A stretch of DNA of 64,000 nt from Paenibacillus sp. H1-7 (GTDB lineage Bacteria > Bacillota > Bacilli > Paenibacillales > NBRC-103111), in NCBI RefSeq assembly GCF_022354825.1, contig NZ_CP031168.1:1427501-1491500 (forward strand). The letters run 5' to 3'. This document shows positions 41,645-50,783 of this stretch, piece by piece. Position 1 is the first letter of the stretch. Every line of letters begins with the position of its first letter. A model generated the notes under the pieces. That model searched no databases, was not told the DNA's origin, and was given only the letters and a program-made list of their open reading frames with translations. The position numbers and the translations under genes were made by a program.

Positions 41645-43735
41645 ATGCGAAACGTTATTTATCTCAAAACGAAAAGAAAATTAATCGTGCAGCGCGGAAG
41701 CCACGTGCTTCCGCCTAAATATTTGGCTACCGCGATGAAGAATATAGAGTACCTGGGCTTCACGTTCTCCAAGCAGCTGATGGACGCGGTTCGGACCCTA
41801 TCCATAGAAGAATTCGCAGCGCTATACGATCAACTTGTAACCGATCTGAAGGCGATGATAGGAGCCGATGTGATTTACAAGCCGATGTACCCGAATTTCC
41901 CGCTGCAAGTGATGCTGGCGAGTGAAGCGGAGCTGTATATCCATGCGATCATTCACTACATAACGTTGGCATTGCCGGATTATGAAGCTCTAGACAGGTT
42001 TCCGTTGCTGGATCAAGTCGGTTTGAGCATTATCGATCTGGGAAGCGAAGAGGATTATGTCCAAATGATCCGCGGTATCATCCAAGCGAATAGCTCCATC
42101 TCCCAGCAGGATAAAGAAAATGTGGAATGGGTAATCGCCAATCACGACAGCCTGGAAGCATTTCTCCCCGAAGCGATACCCTTGAAAGAGAATGTAGGCT
42201 TTGTTGTAGGAGCCTTGTTGAAATATGGTAAGGCAGAAACCCATCTGATCGGCAGCTACGTAAAGACCGCTACGGATGTACTTCGCTTGGCAACAGCGCT
42301 ATCGGACGGGGACGTGAGCCTAGCGGCGAACACGAAGTTCCGAAAGTTCAAGCGTGCGGAAAGGCGATTGCTGTTGGGGCTGCTGGAGCAGTCCGGCTCC
42401 GCCATCGTGGAGGATATGCTGCGGAACAAGAACCGTTGGATCCGTCTGGGTGAAATTCTTCACCCATCGGAGTACCGAAACCAATATCCTCGCTGCAATG
42501 AGGCTTTTGATATCTTGCGCAACAATAAGCCATACGAGACGTTCGGAGCGAAGGTAGAGCTGTCGCTGCAGTATAAGGATGCGTGGCTCGCGGCGGATCT
42601 GCTGAAGCATCGCGCGGGAGAATTCGCGAGACGGCTGGATCATCTGCTAAGAATTACGAAGGAGCCTCTGTTGATGGTCTATGCGTTCGAGGATGTGGCC
42701 GATCAAGTCTCGACCCCCGTGCTGCTGCAGGTTATGACTCATTTCACCCATAGGAATGAGCGGCATGAATTGCGGACCTTCTTCCCCAAAGGAAATGTGG
42801 CCAAGGCGGTGGCTATTCCGAATACGCTGCCTGTGCTGGATCCTGAAGTTTGCGAGGCTGTCGTCGAAACATGTAAAAATACGCTGCTGAACCGCTTCTC
42901 CAAGCTGCCTCCGTTGGGACGAGTGTACGTAGACGAGAGCTTGAAACGGTTTGTCGTACCGTTCTCCCAGAGATCGGCGAGCAAGGCGCTGCGGACCATC
43001 GTCAGGGGCAGCCGCCTCGAGATGCCTCCGGGAAGCACGATCCGCTTTTTTACATGGTGGAAGGAAGGAATGGTCCGCGGCACGCATACGGGGCGGGTGG
43101 ACATTGACTTGTCCGCCGTTATGTACGACAAGAAATGGAACTATATCGAGCATATTTCATATACGAATTTGCGCTCGGGCAAGTACAAGGCGGCCCATAG
43201 CGGCGACATCACCTCGGCTCCTTCCGGCGCGTGTGAGTTTATAGATATAGACATCGCTTCCGTCGTTCAATACGGGGGCCGCTACATCGTAGCTTCTCTG
43301 AATTCGTTTACCGAGCAGCCGTACTGCGATTTGCCGGAATGCTATGCAGGCTGGATGATGAGAAAATACCCGAATGAAGGCAAAATCTTCGAGCCTTCGA
43401 CGGTTGTCGATAAAATCGACATAGCGGCAGATACGCAAATTTGCATTCCCGTCATTATGGATGTCGTGGAACGAACGGTCATTTGGACGGATCTCGCCCT
43501 GCGCAAGCATCCCGACTATTACAATAATATAGAGGGCAATCAGAAGGGAATGACCTTGATGGGGAAAGCGATGACGTCCTTAGTCAAGCCGACCCTGTAT
43601 GATTTGTTTAAGCTGCACGCCGCTGCCCGTGGACAGGAGACGGAGCGGGAAGACGACGCGCAAACGGTCTTTTCGGTAAAGCGGGGAGTGACTCCTTTTG
43701 ACACCGGGACGATCTTGTCGGAGTATGTGGTGTAG
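41645..43735 (+). CDS. Large RNA-repair-associated protein, TerD-like C-terminal part
   Basis: 696 residues, cytosolic, first gene of the RNA-repair cluster. The N-terminal ~450 residues are helical (LPPKYLATAMKNIEYLGFTFSKQL...) without a fold I can name. Residues ~455-600 read GSTIRFFTWWKE...GRVDIDLSAVMYDKKWNYIEHISYTNL..KAAHSGDITSAPSGACEFIDIDIASV, a pattern close to TerD calcium-binding proteins. The overall plan recalls the MXAN_6230/SCO0854 family but without a RING motif at the N-terminus. The start is fixed by an upstream in-frame TAG at 41633; translation signals are unusual. Possibly a sensor or scaffold for the repair enzymes. Confidence 0.65.
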   Translation: MRNVIYLKTKRKLIVQRGSHVLPPKYLATAMKNIEYLGFTFSKQLMDAVRTLSIEEFAALYDQLVTDLKAMIGADVIYKPMYPNFPLQVMLASEAELYIHAIIHYITLALPDYEALDRFPLLDQVGLSIIDLGSEEDYVQMIRGIIQANSSISQQDKENVEWVIANHDSLEAFLPEAIPLKENVGFVVGALLKYGKAETHLIGSYVKTATDVLRLATALSDGDVSLAANTKFRKFKRAERRLLLGLLEQSGSAIVEDMLRNKNRWIRLGEILHPSEYRNQYPRCNEAFDILRNNKPYETFGAKVELSLQYKDAWLAADLLKHRAGEFARRLDHLLRITKEPLLMVYAFEDVADQVSTPVLLQVMTHFTHRNERHELRTFFPKGNVAKAVAIPNTLPVLDPEVCEAVVETCKNTLLNRFSKLPPLGRVYVDESLKRFVVPFSQRSASKALRTIVRGSRLEMPPGSTIRFFTWWKEGMVRGTHTGRVDIDLSAVMYDKKWNYIEHISYTNLRSGKYKAAHSGDITSAPSGACEFIDIDIASVVQYGGRYIVASLNSFTEQPYCDLPECYAGWMMRKYPNEGKIFEPSTVVDKIDIAADTQICIPVIMDVVERTVIWTDLALRKHPDYYNNIEGNQKGMTLMGKAMTSLVKPTLYDLFKLHAAARGQETEREDDAQTVFSVKRGVTPFDTGTILSEYVV

Positions 43736-43837
43736 GGGATAAGCTGGAGACAATCAGTATAAACAACAATACGGTTGACATATTATGGATGAAGGTATAC
43801 GATTTCCGTATTCCAACATTTCGGTGAAAGGGGTCAG

Positions 43838-43957
43838 ATGAACATGCAATCCATTCCAATGCAGAGCACGCATCAAGCGAATGATCAACGTGATCTTGGC
43901 GCAACCATTTCACCCGCATATCGAATGGATACTTCATCGCCCCATACAGGTTTATGA
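43838..43957 (+). CDS. Candidate 39-residue ORF
   Basis: GAAAGGGG (43826-43833) then ATG 43838. The peptide MNMQSIPMQSTHQANDQRDLG...SPHTGL is hydrophilic and unrecognised. It could be a real small protein of the repair locus or chance. Confidence 0.3.
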   Translation: MNMQSIPMQSTHQANDQRDLGATISPAYRMDTSSPHTGL

Positions 43958-44012
43958 TGTCGTCGGCTTGCTGTACGTAAGGCAGCAGGTTAGCATATCG
44001 ACATATACCCGG

Positions 44013-44043
44013 CCATGGACGCTTGAGTCCATGGTCTTTTTTG
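44013..44043 (+). terminator. Terminator between the two RNA-repair units
   Basis: CCATGGAC-GCTTGA-GTCCATGG followed by TCTTTTTTG. Confidence 0.8.
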
Positions 44044-44072
44044 TATCCCGTAACGGCTGCTGATGGCTTCTC

Positions 44073-44093
44073 GTAATACTTTCACCATGTTCG
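44073..44093 (+). repeat. 21-bp repeat upstream of RNA-repair unit 2
   Basis: GTAATACTTTC-A-CCATGTTCG, 20 of 21 bases identical to 41369-41389, followed by TATAAG and, 20 nt on, the AATAAGGTAAG 11-mer. It lies 58 nt before the Hen1 start, a promoter-compatible distance. Confidence 0.65.
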
Positions 44094-44150
44094 TATAAGC
44101 TGTTATCGATCAAAATAAGGTAAGAATTATAGATCAAAGGAAGGTGCATT

Positions 44151-45416
44151 ATGGCTATCGTTCAATTAAGGTCCGCCAATCCGAGCTTTTCATTCCTTAT
44201 TAAGAAAAATCCAAGCTCCGGCGCACAAATTCGTTCCATCCGCAAGGGAATTGCCTACGGCTGGTATACGAATGACTCCGCATTCAACGTCTATTTCAAA
44301 GACGCGGACAATGACATTTCCTATAAGCAGCACGAGCAGGAGGAGTTTGAATATTTGAACGTTTCCCGTTACAACACTCCTCTGTTTCCGCTGAATGCGA
44401 TCAATGAATTTTTCAACGCTGCTCTGAAGGCACACGACCCGAGAGATATCGAGGGATATGAGCACACGTTCTACATCCATATGATTCATATTGAGCGGCT
44501 GCAGTATATAGCATTTTTCGAAAAGCATATGGACGGCTTCACCTTCGAGCTTCAGCATCGGGCCCACAAAAGCTACTCGCTTACGGTAACGACAAAGCAA
44601 AGCCTATACCGGCTGCTGCATACGGTTAGCGTGCTGTGTTTGTTTCTCGCTGTCTTCGGCAACGAAAATATCGATATTTCGGACAGCATTTTGGATAAAT
44701 ACATCAAGAGCATCCAAATCATCGACGCGCCTTTCTACATTAGAAGCTTGTTTGTGAGAAACTTTCTGCCATCGAGAGAGCGGTTCAAGAAATACAAGGC
44801 GGAGCTGGAAAAAACACCCCGTTACGATATCCAGTTCGATTTTGGCGGAACGGCGATGCAGCGCAGAAATTATATCACGAACGCGCTGCCGTTCGATAAA
44901 TCCATTTTGGATGTCGGTTGCGGTGAAGGGTTTTATGCCATTCCTTTTGCAGGAAAAATCGACGGCACTTACTATGCGGTAGATATTAATGAAGAAGTAC
45001 TGCAGTCCATGCTGCACAAAGCCGGGGCCAAAGAGATCGATAACATTGTCGGGTTCCCGTCCGTGGATCGTTTTCTGGAAGAGTACAACGGGGAGCGGGT
45101 CGATGTGATTATGACCGAGGTTATCGAGCATATGAGCGAGGAAGAGGCCCAACAGCTGATTCGGCATATTTGCAGCCATGTCGATTTCGATCGGTTTGTT
45201 ATTACGACACCGAACTTCGATTTCAATCCGTTTTACGAACTGAGCGGCTTCCGTCATGACGACCATAAATGGGAGATGAGGCAGGAGCCGTTCAGACAAT
45301 GGCTGACGGAGATTATAGAGCAATTCGACCTGCAATGCGAGTTTGTGGCAATCGGGGACGGAGTGAACAATATTCAGACGACGCAAGGCGCTATTTTGAG
45401 GAAAAAGGGGGCATAA
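44151..45416 (+). CDS. hen1: Hen1 3'-terminal RNA ribose 2'-O-methyltransferase
   Basis: 421 residues, the bacterial long form. The N-terminal half (~1-200) is the Hen1-specific domain that works with Pnkp ligase. The C-terminal half is a SAM methyltransferase (ILDVGCGEGFYAIPF, YYAVDINEE) with the Hen1 metal motif E323-V-I-E326-H327 and the RHDDHKWE block. It methylates the 2'-OH of the 3'-terminal nucleotide, which in the Pnkp/Hen1 pathway protects the repaired junction from recutting. AAGGAAGG precedes ATG 44151. Pnkp starts 2 nt after the stop. Confidence 0.93.
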   Translation: MAIVQLRSANPSFSFLIKKNPSSGAQIRSIRKGIAYGWYTNDSAFNVYFKDADNDISYKQHEQEEFEYLNVSRYNTPLFPLNAINEFFNAALKAHDPRDIEGYEHTFYIHMIHIERLQYIAFFEKHMDGFTFELQHRAHKSYSLTVTTKQSLYRLLHTVSVLCLFLAVFGNENIDISDSILDKYIKSIQIIDAPFYIRSLFVRNFLPSRERFKKYKAELEKTPRYDIQFDFGGTAMQRRNYITNALPFDKSILDVGCGEGFYAIPFAGKIDGTYYAVDINEEVLQSMLHKAGAKEIDNIVGFPSVDRFLEEYNGERVDVIMTEVIEHMSEEEAQQLIRHICSHVDFDRFVITTPNFDFNPFYELSGFRHDDHKWEMRQEPFRQWLTEIIEQFDLQCEFVAIGDGVNNIQTTQGAILRKKGA

Positions 45417-45418
45417 CG

Positions 45419-48007
45419 ATGGAAATTCGCACTCAAGTTCACACCATTTTTATGATGATCGGGGCGACGGAATGCGGCAAGACGACCTTTGCCAAGGAGG
45501 TTCTCATCCCCCAGCTGAAAAGCTCGGATGTAACCCATAACGCAGTAACCAACGTGCAGTATATTTCCTCCGACAGCCTCCGCCAGGAAATTCTCGGGCA
45601 CGATTACGACAAGTACGATCAAGTGATGCTGGAAGCCAGCGAGCAGGCGTTCCATCTGTTGTTCGAGAAGCTGAGGATGGTCACTTCGTTCCCCGTTAAT
45701 GCAGAGTTTGTTGTGATCGATACGACCGGGTTGGCCGAGGAGTTCAGAAGCAAGGTCAGAAGCATTGCTCACGAAAACAACTACAATCTCGAAGTGGTAT
45801 TGTTCGACTACCGGAACCGGGTAGATTACTACGCCTCGGAGCGTTCGAAAAAAATCATCAGCAACCATCTGAACCGGCTTAGAAAAGAGGTTCTCGGATC
45901 GCTGTCGAGAGAAGGGTACGCGAAGGTTCACAAAATTCGCAGCAAAGATTTTTATGGCGTTGAAGAGGGGACTGCCAATCCGGACTACAAGGTCGTGGTC
46001 GAGAATATCGGGGAATATAGGTCGACGATGCTTCCGCAGGATCAGAAATATATCGTAGTCGGCGACGTCCATGAATGCGTGAACGAGCTGAAGGGGCTGC
46101 TCCTAAGCCATGGCTTTCAAATCGAGAGCGGTAAGCTACTGGCGGCGGGGAAGGTGAGAGATACGAAGATTGTGCTCGTAGGCGACTGGATCGACAAAGG
46201 GCGGCAAACGAGAGAAACGGTGGAATTTTTATACGTGAACCGGGAGCACTTCTTGTTCATTATGGGCAACCACGAAAATTTGGTTTATAAATATTTGAAC
46301 GATGAAGTATCCGGCGTTGATCAGGAGCTGCTTCATACGTATTTCGACTCGATTCAGGTGCTGGCGGACGATCCGGACCTGTTGGACAAATTCAACGCAT
46401 TGGTTCACCTATCCAAGCCGTTTTATCGGATGACGGGCGGTTCGGGGCCGACGTATTACATTACCCATGCGCCGTGCAAGAACAAGTACATCGGCAAGCT
46501 GGATGCGGGCTCCGTCCGCCATCAGCGCAATTTCCGGGTGGATCGTTCCATGCCGCTGGAGGAGCAGCTCTCGTTCTTGAAGCAAGAGGCGGTCAGCAAT
46601 CATCCGTACCATATATTCGGACATATTGCGGCCCAAAGCGCGTTCCGATTGAAAAATAAGCTTCATATCGATACGGGCAGCGTTCACGGCAACCTTTTGA
46701 CCTCAGTGAGCCTGTCCTCCTTCAAGCCTTTTTATAAGTCCCATAAGTCCAGCCGGGCTGTGATGACGGAGGAATTAACGACTTTGTTCAAGGGGGAGCG
46801 CAAGGTTTCGATTCAAGATTTGGGCGAGGAAGAAATGCGCCGGCTGCACTTCTGCTCCCGCAACAAAATTAATTTTATTTCCGGTACAATGTCCCCGGCC
46901 GATAAGGACGAGGCGGCTCAGGAGCTGGAATCGCTGAAAGCGGGACTGGATTATTTCAAACAGCACGGCGTGGATGAAGTGGTGCTCCAGCCGAAATATA
47001 TGGGCTCGAGATGCAACGTGTATTTGCATAAGGATGTGGAGCAATGCTTTGCCGTCAGCCGAAACGGATACAAGATCCAGAGGGTGGACCTGACGGGCGT
47101 CTACCGCAAGCTGCTCGAGAGGTTCGGCGGCTACATGAATGAGAATCGGGTCGCCATGCTCATATTGGACGGAGAGCTTCTACCTTGGATGGCCTTGGGA
47201 GAAGGACTTATCGAGAGGCAGTTCAGGCCGATAGAAAAAGCTTTGGAAAGCGAGCTGGATTTCCTGAAGCAAAACGGCTTTGAAGAAGCATTCGGCAAGC
47301 TGGCCGGCGAATATGAGGCAAGCGGGTTCGAGAAGGATCAGTTCCATATGTCCAAAGAGGCGCTTAGCGACAAGTACGGAGCATACGTGTATCAAAACTA
47401 TAAATATATGCATGATATTTTGGCCGCCTATGTTCCGCTCGATGTCCATAGGGAAGCCTATGCAATCTATAAGAAGCAGCTGGAGATCTATGCGGTAGAG
47501 GGCGAGCTTGAATACAAGCCGTTCGGGCTGTTGAAAATGATCTATGATAACGGGGAAGAAACCATTCCGAGCTGGTGTACGTCCGAGGTGTACGGGTTTG
47601 TATCCGGGGACGAAGCGTTGACGATTCGTCTATCCGATCCGGGCAGCTACGAGCAGGCGGAGCCATTCTTCAAACGATTGACGACAGACCAGCAAATGGA
47701 GGGCGTAGTGATCAAGCCGGAGATGATGAACGGCAAATCGGCTCCTCATATCAAAGTTCGAAACCCGGAATACTTGTCAATCATCTACGGCTACGATTAC
47801 CGGTTTCCGCACAAATACCGCAAGCTGGTGAAGCAAAAGAACACGAGCCGGAAGCTGCGTACGTCGATGAACGAATACCGTCTGGGGCAAAAGATGCTGT
47901 CCGTACCTTTCGAGGCTATTTCGCCGGATCATACCGCGTACAAGGAAATAGCGGCAAGCTTGTTATTCGAGGTAGCTCAAGAACGGGAAATCGATCCGCG
48001 GCTGTAA
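45419..48007 (+). CDS. pnkp: Pnkp polynucleotide kinase-phosphatase-ligase
   Basis: 862 residues, the usual bacterial Pnkp length. The 5'-kinase P-loop is GATECGKTTF (K21). The metallophosphoesterase (~205-480) has VGDVHECVNEL, LVGDWIDKG, MGNHENLV and FGHIAAQ. The C-terminal adenylyltransferase carries motif I PKYMGSR (K526), motif III LILDGELLPW, and motifs IV and V MEGVVIKP and HIKVRN. It heals 2',3'-cyclic-phosphate/5'-OH breaks and adenylates the end; sealing requires Hen1. The frame is open upstream into hen1, but AAAAAGGGGG seven nt before ATG 45419 marks the start. Confidence 0.95.
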   Translation: MEIRTQVHTIFMMIGATECGKTTFAKEVLIPQLKSSDVTHNAVTNVQYISSDSLRQEILGHDYDKYDQVMLEASEQAFHLLFEKLRMVTSFPVNAEFVVIDTTGLAEEFRSKVRSIAHENNYNLEVVLFDYRNRVDYYASERSKKIISNHLNRLRKEVLGSLSREGYAKVHKIRSKDFYGVEEGTANPDYKVVVENIGEYRSTMLPQDQKYIVVGDVHECVNELKGLLLSHGFQIESGKLLAAGKVRDTKIVLVGDWIDKGRQTRETVEFLYVNREHFLFIMGNHENLVYKYLNDEVSGVDQELLHTYFDSIQVLADDPDLLDKFNALVHLSKPFYRMTGGSGPTYYITHAPCKNKYIGKLDAGSVRHQRNFRVDRSMPLEEQLSFLKQEAVSNHPYHIFGHIAAQSAFRLKNKLHIDTGSVHGNLLTSVSLSSFKPFYKSHKSSRAVMTEELTTLFKGERKVSIQDLGEEEMRRLHFCSRNKINFISGTMSPADKDEAAQELESLKAGLDYFKQHGVDEVVLQPKYMGSRCNVYLHKDVEQCFAVSRNGYKIQRVDLTGVYRKLLERFGGYMNENRVAMLILDGELLPWMALGEGLIERQFRPIEKALESELDFLKQNGFEEAFGKLAGEYEASGFEKDQFHMSKEALSDKYGAYVYQNYKYMHDILAAYVPLDVHREAYAIYKKQLEIYAVEGELEYKPFGLLKMIYDNGEETIPSWCTSEVYGFVSGDEALTIRLSDPGSYEQAEPFFKRLTTDQQMEGVVIKPEMMNGKSAPHIKVRNPEYLSIIYGYDYRFPHKYRKLVKQKNTSRKLRTSMNEYRLGQKMLSVPFEAISPDHTAYKEIAASLLFEVAQEREIDPRL

Positions 48008-48042
48008 TACAATAGATTTAATATCAGAAAGAGAAGTGAACA

Positions 48043-48624
48043 ATGAATTCGCAATGGGAAACAAGCTTAAGCAAGTTGTTGACCAAAATGCTCCGGCATA
48101 CGCCGGAGGATTTCGGTCTTATATTGGATCCGATGGACGGGTCATGTCCGTTGGAAAAAGTAGTAACCGCCGTGCAAGCAGCAGGACCCAAATGGTCCTG
48201 GGTGCAGCGCGAGCATATAGAGCAAGTCGCCGCCCATTCGGATAAGCAGCGATTTGAAATCACCGAGGACCGCATTCGGGCAAGGTACGGGCACAGTCAC
48301 GATAAAGTGCGCTACCCGGCCGCGACCCCGCCGGTCCGTTTATATCACGGGACGAACCTCATGGCGCTGTCGGCTATAATGCGTGAGGGAATACGACCGA
48401 TGGGGCGGCAGTACGTGCATTTATCTGCCGGAACCCACTTCGCCTCCATGGCGGGAAGCCGAAGAGGGGAGCTCGTCCTGCTTGCCGTAGATACGGTCAG
48501 GGCGCAGCACGCCGGGGTAACCTTCTACTTCGCGGGCAACGAGGTATGGTTGGCCGGCTTCATCCCTCCTGAATGCTGCTCCGTATTCGAAACGCAAGAA
48601 AAGGGGAATGATTCCAATGAATAA
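48043..48624 (+). CDS. kptA: RNA 2'-phosphotransferase KptA/Tpt1
   Basis: A 193-residue enzyme that removes an internal RNA 2'-phosphate using NAD+. Family motifs are visible: LTKMLRHTPEDFGL (Arg-His), RARYGHSH, LYHGTNLMAL and YVHLSAGTHFA, then FYFAGNEVWLAGFIPPEC. In eukaryotes it finishes tRNA splicing by ligases that leave a 2'-phosphate. Its presence here suggests junctions or ends with 2'-phosphates occur in this pathway. AGAAGTG precedes ATG 48043, 35 nt after Pnkp; the 3' end overlaps tatD. Confidence 0.92.
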   Translation: MNSQWETSLSKLLTKMLRHTPEDFGLILDPMDGSCPLEKVVTAVQAAGPKWSWVQREHIEQVAAHSDKQRFEITEDRIRARYGHSHDKVRYPAATPPVRLYHGTNLMALSAIMREGIRPMGRQYVHLSAGTHFASMAGSRRGELVLLAVDTVRAQHAGVTFYFAGNEVWLAGFIPPECCSVFETQEKGNDSNE

Positions 48625-49414
48625 TCTGCCAATGAATAATCTAATTGATATCGGAGTCAATCTGATGCACCGCTCGTTTCACGAGGACCGCGACCAGGTC
48701 GTGGCCAGAGCGGAGTCAAGCGGGGTGTCGCCGCTTATTATTACAGGAACAAGCTTAAGAAACAGCATCGAAGCGGCGCGTTACGCGAGCCGCATGCCGG
48801 GCAAATGTTATGCTACTGCAGGCATTCATCCCCACGATGCGAAGAGCTGCAATGCAGAGACGATACCGAAGCTTAAGGAGCTGGCTGTCCTCCCCCAAGT
48901 CGTAGCGATCGGAGAGTGCGGTCTGGACTACAACCGCGATTTCTCCCCTCGGGATATTCAGCGCAAATGGTTCGCGAGCCAGCTTCAGCTGGCGCAGGAG
49001 CTGAATATGCCGGTGTTTTTGCACGAAAGAGACGCCTTTCCCGATTTTGCGGCGCTGCTTCGAGAGCATAAGCCGGCAAGAGCGGTGGTCCATTGCTTTA
49101 CGGGCAATGAGAAGGAGCTTATGACCTATTTGGACATGGGTCTCTACATCGGCATTACCGGCTGGATTTGCGATGAGCGCCGGGGCAAGCATTTGAAGGC
49201 GCTTGTCAAACGGATCCCGCTGGACCGTCTTATGATCGAGACGGACGCTCCGTTCTTGACCCCGCGGGATTTGCCGGCTAAGCCTGCCGATGGGCGCAAT
49301 GAGCCTGCATTTTTGCCGCATATACTGCAATCCGTCGCCGGATGCATCGGCAAGTCCGTTGAAGAAACGGCCCGGGCGACTACGGAGACGGCGAAACGTT
49401 TTTTTGGCATATAG
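48617..49414 (+). CDS. tatD: TatD-family metal-dependent nuclease
   Basis: A 265-residue TIM-barrel hydrolase. The start LIDIGVNLMHRSF is that of TatD itself, not the H-x-H YcfH type. Metal ligands appear in AIGECGLDYNRDFSPRDIQ, VFLHERDAF, VVHCFTGNEKEL and MIETDAPFLTPR. TatD enzymes are 3'-5' exonucleases on DNA and RNA. Ribosome-site spacing favours ATG 48617 over ATG 48608. The overlap with kptA argues it belongs to the repair operon, likely trimming 3' ends. Confidence 0.9.
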   Translation: MNNLPMNNLIDIGVNLMHRSFHEDRDQVVARAESSGVSPLIITGTSLRNSIEAARYASRMPGKCYATAGIHPHDAKSCNAETIPKLKELAVLPQVVAIGECGLDYNRDFSPRDIQRKWFASQLQLAQELNMPVFLHERDAFPDFAALLREHKPARAVVHCFTGNEKELMTYLDMGLYIGITGWICDERRGKHLKALVKRIPLDRLMIETDAPFLTPRDLPAKPADGRNEPAFLPHILQSVAGCIGKSVEETARATTETAKRFFGI

Positions 49415-49458
49415 GCATATATTTGAAGCGATCAAATATAGATTCGGAGTGGATAACA

Positions 49459-50685
49459 GTGGCATACCAAACGATAGACGGCGTTCGCGTATGGGGATCG
49501 CCGGACGAAGGGGCTTTGTCCCAAGCGGTTACATGCGCCAGGCATGGGAACGTTGTTCAAGCATTGCTGATGGCGGATCATCATAAAGGGTACAGCCAGC
49601 CGATAGGAGGCGTCGTAGTGTACGACGGCCAAATCTCGCCGTCCGGCGTAGGCTACGATATTGCCTGCGGCAATAAGGCGGTGAGAACGAAGCTTATGGC
49701 ATCCGAGGTGAAGCCGCATATAGCTAAGCTGATGGATCGGATCGCCCGGACGATTTCGTTCGGCATCGGACGTGTGAACAGCGAGAGGGTGGATCACGAG
49801 CTGTTCGATGACCCGGACTGGTCGGTCTATGCAGCGGTAGGGCGCCAAGAGCACGACAAGCTGAAGTCACTGGCCCGGGATCAGCTCGGGACTGTCGGAA
49901 GCGGCAATCATTACGTCGACCTGTTCGAGGAAACGGTGACAGGGCGGCTGTGGATCGGCAACCACTTCGGCAGCCGCGGCTTCGGACATAAGACGGCAAG
50001 CGGATTTATCAATTTGGCGGCGGGACGCAATTTCCTGGGCAATGCGCCGGGAGAGAAGATGGATCAGCCTCCGGTGCTGCTGGAGCTTACAAGCGAGCTT
50101 GGGGATATGTACTACCGGGCGATGAAGCTGGCGGGCCGTTACGCCTACGCGGGCAGGGATTACGTCATCCGGCAGGTGCTGTCCATTCTGGAGGCCGAGG
50201 CGGATTTGGAGGTCCATAACCACCACAATTATGCCTGGAAAGAGACGCACAACGGCAAGGAAACGATCGTCGTCCGCAAAGGAGCCACGCCTTCGGAACC
50301 GGGGCAGCTTGGTTTTATCGGCGGCAGCATGGGCGATATTTCGGTGATCGTCAGAGGCAAGGATACGGACGAGAACCGTGAGGCGTTTTACAGCACGGTA
50401 CATGGAGCGGGAAGGGTCATGAGCCGAACACAGGCAGCCGGGAAGATGAATTGGAAAACCCGCAGCCGAACAGGCGGCCAAATCTCCGAAGCCCAAATGA
50501 AGGAGGCGGTCAAAGCCTTCGGCGTCGAGCTTCGCGGAGCGGGAACGGATGAAAGCCCGTTCGTATACCGCAAGCTGCAGCAGGTGCTGGACGCTCATGC
50601 GGAGACGGTCGAGGTGCTGCATGTGCTGAAGCCGATCGGCGTCTGTATGGCCGGAGCGGATGAATTTGATCCATATAAGGATTGA
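49459..50685 (+). CDS. rtcB: RtcB RNA ligase
   Basis: A 408-residue GTP-dependent ligase that joins 2',3'-cyclic-phosphate (or 3'-phosphate) ends to 5'-OH ends through a guanylated His. Metal ligands are in GVGYDIACGNKAVR (Cys70), LGTVGSGNHYVDL, WIGNHFGSRGFGH and VHNHHNYAWKE. The GMP-accepting histidine is H315 in HGAGRVMSR. CGGAGTGG suits GTG 49459; a TTG at 49423 lacks a ribosome site. No archease gene is adjacent. It provides a sealing route chemically distinct from Pnkp/Hen1. Confidence 0.94.
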   Translation: MAYQTIDGVRVWGSPDEGALSQAVTCARHGNVVQALLMADHHKGYSQPIGGVVVYDGQISPSGVGYDIACGNKAVRTKLMASEVKPHIAKLMDRIARTISFGIGRVNSERVDHELFDDPDWSVYAAVGRQEHDKLKSLARDQLGTVGSGNHYVDLFEETVTGRLWIGNHFGSRGFGHKTASGFINLAAGRNFLGNAPGEKMDQPPVLLELTSELGDMYYRAMKLAGRYAYAGRDYVIRQVLSILEAEADLEVHNHHNYAWKETHNGKETIVVRKGATPSEPGQLGFIGGSMGDISVIVRGKDTDENREAFYSTVHGAGRVMSRTQAAGKMNWKTRSRTGGQISEAQMKEAVKAFGVELRGAGTDESPFVYRKLQQVLDAHAETVEVLHVLKPIGVCMAGADEFDPYKD

Positions 50686-50783
50686 CGGCGCCCGATTGGA
50701 ACAAGCTAAGGGATGCAAGCTTTTGGTAATATCTCTAACGTTTGGCGCAGGTGCATGATTTAATGCAGAGAGGAGCTGGAGCC

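Larger units (their letters stand above)
43736..44150. other. Spacer between RNA-repair units 1 and 2
   Basis: It holds a 39-codon candidate ORF (43838-43957), a clear terminator (44013-44043), and the second copy of the 21-bp repeat (44073-44093) that precedes unit 2. Confidence 0.6.

Noticed and set aside
41369..41645. Leader RNA as a bacterial Y RNA
   Set aside because: No Ro/TROVE protein gene is in the cluster and no tRNA-like module was seen; only the general analogy remains.
43881..44063. 60-codon ORF reading HPHIEWILHRPIQVYDVVGLLYVRQQ
   Set aside because: The stretch looks protein-like, but the frame lacks a ribosome site and runs through a clear terminator hairpin; kept only as a possible remnant.
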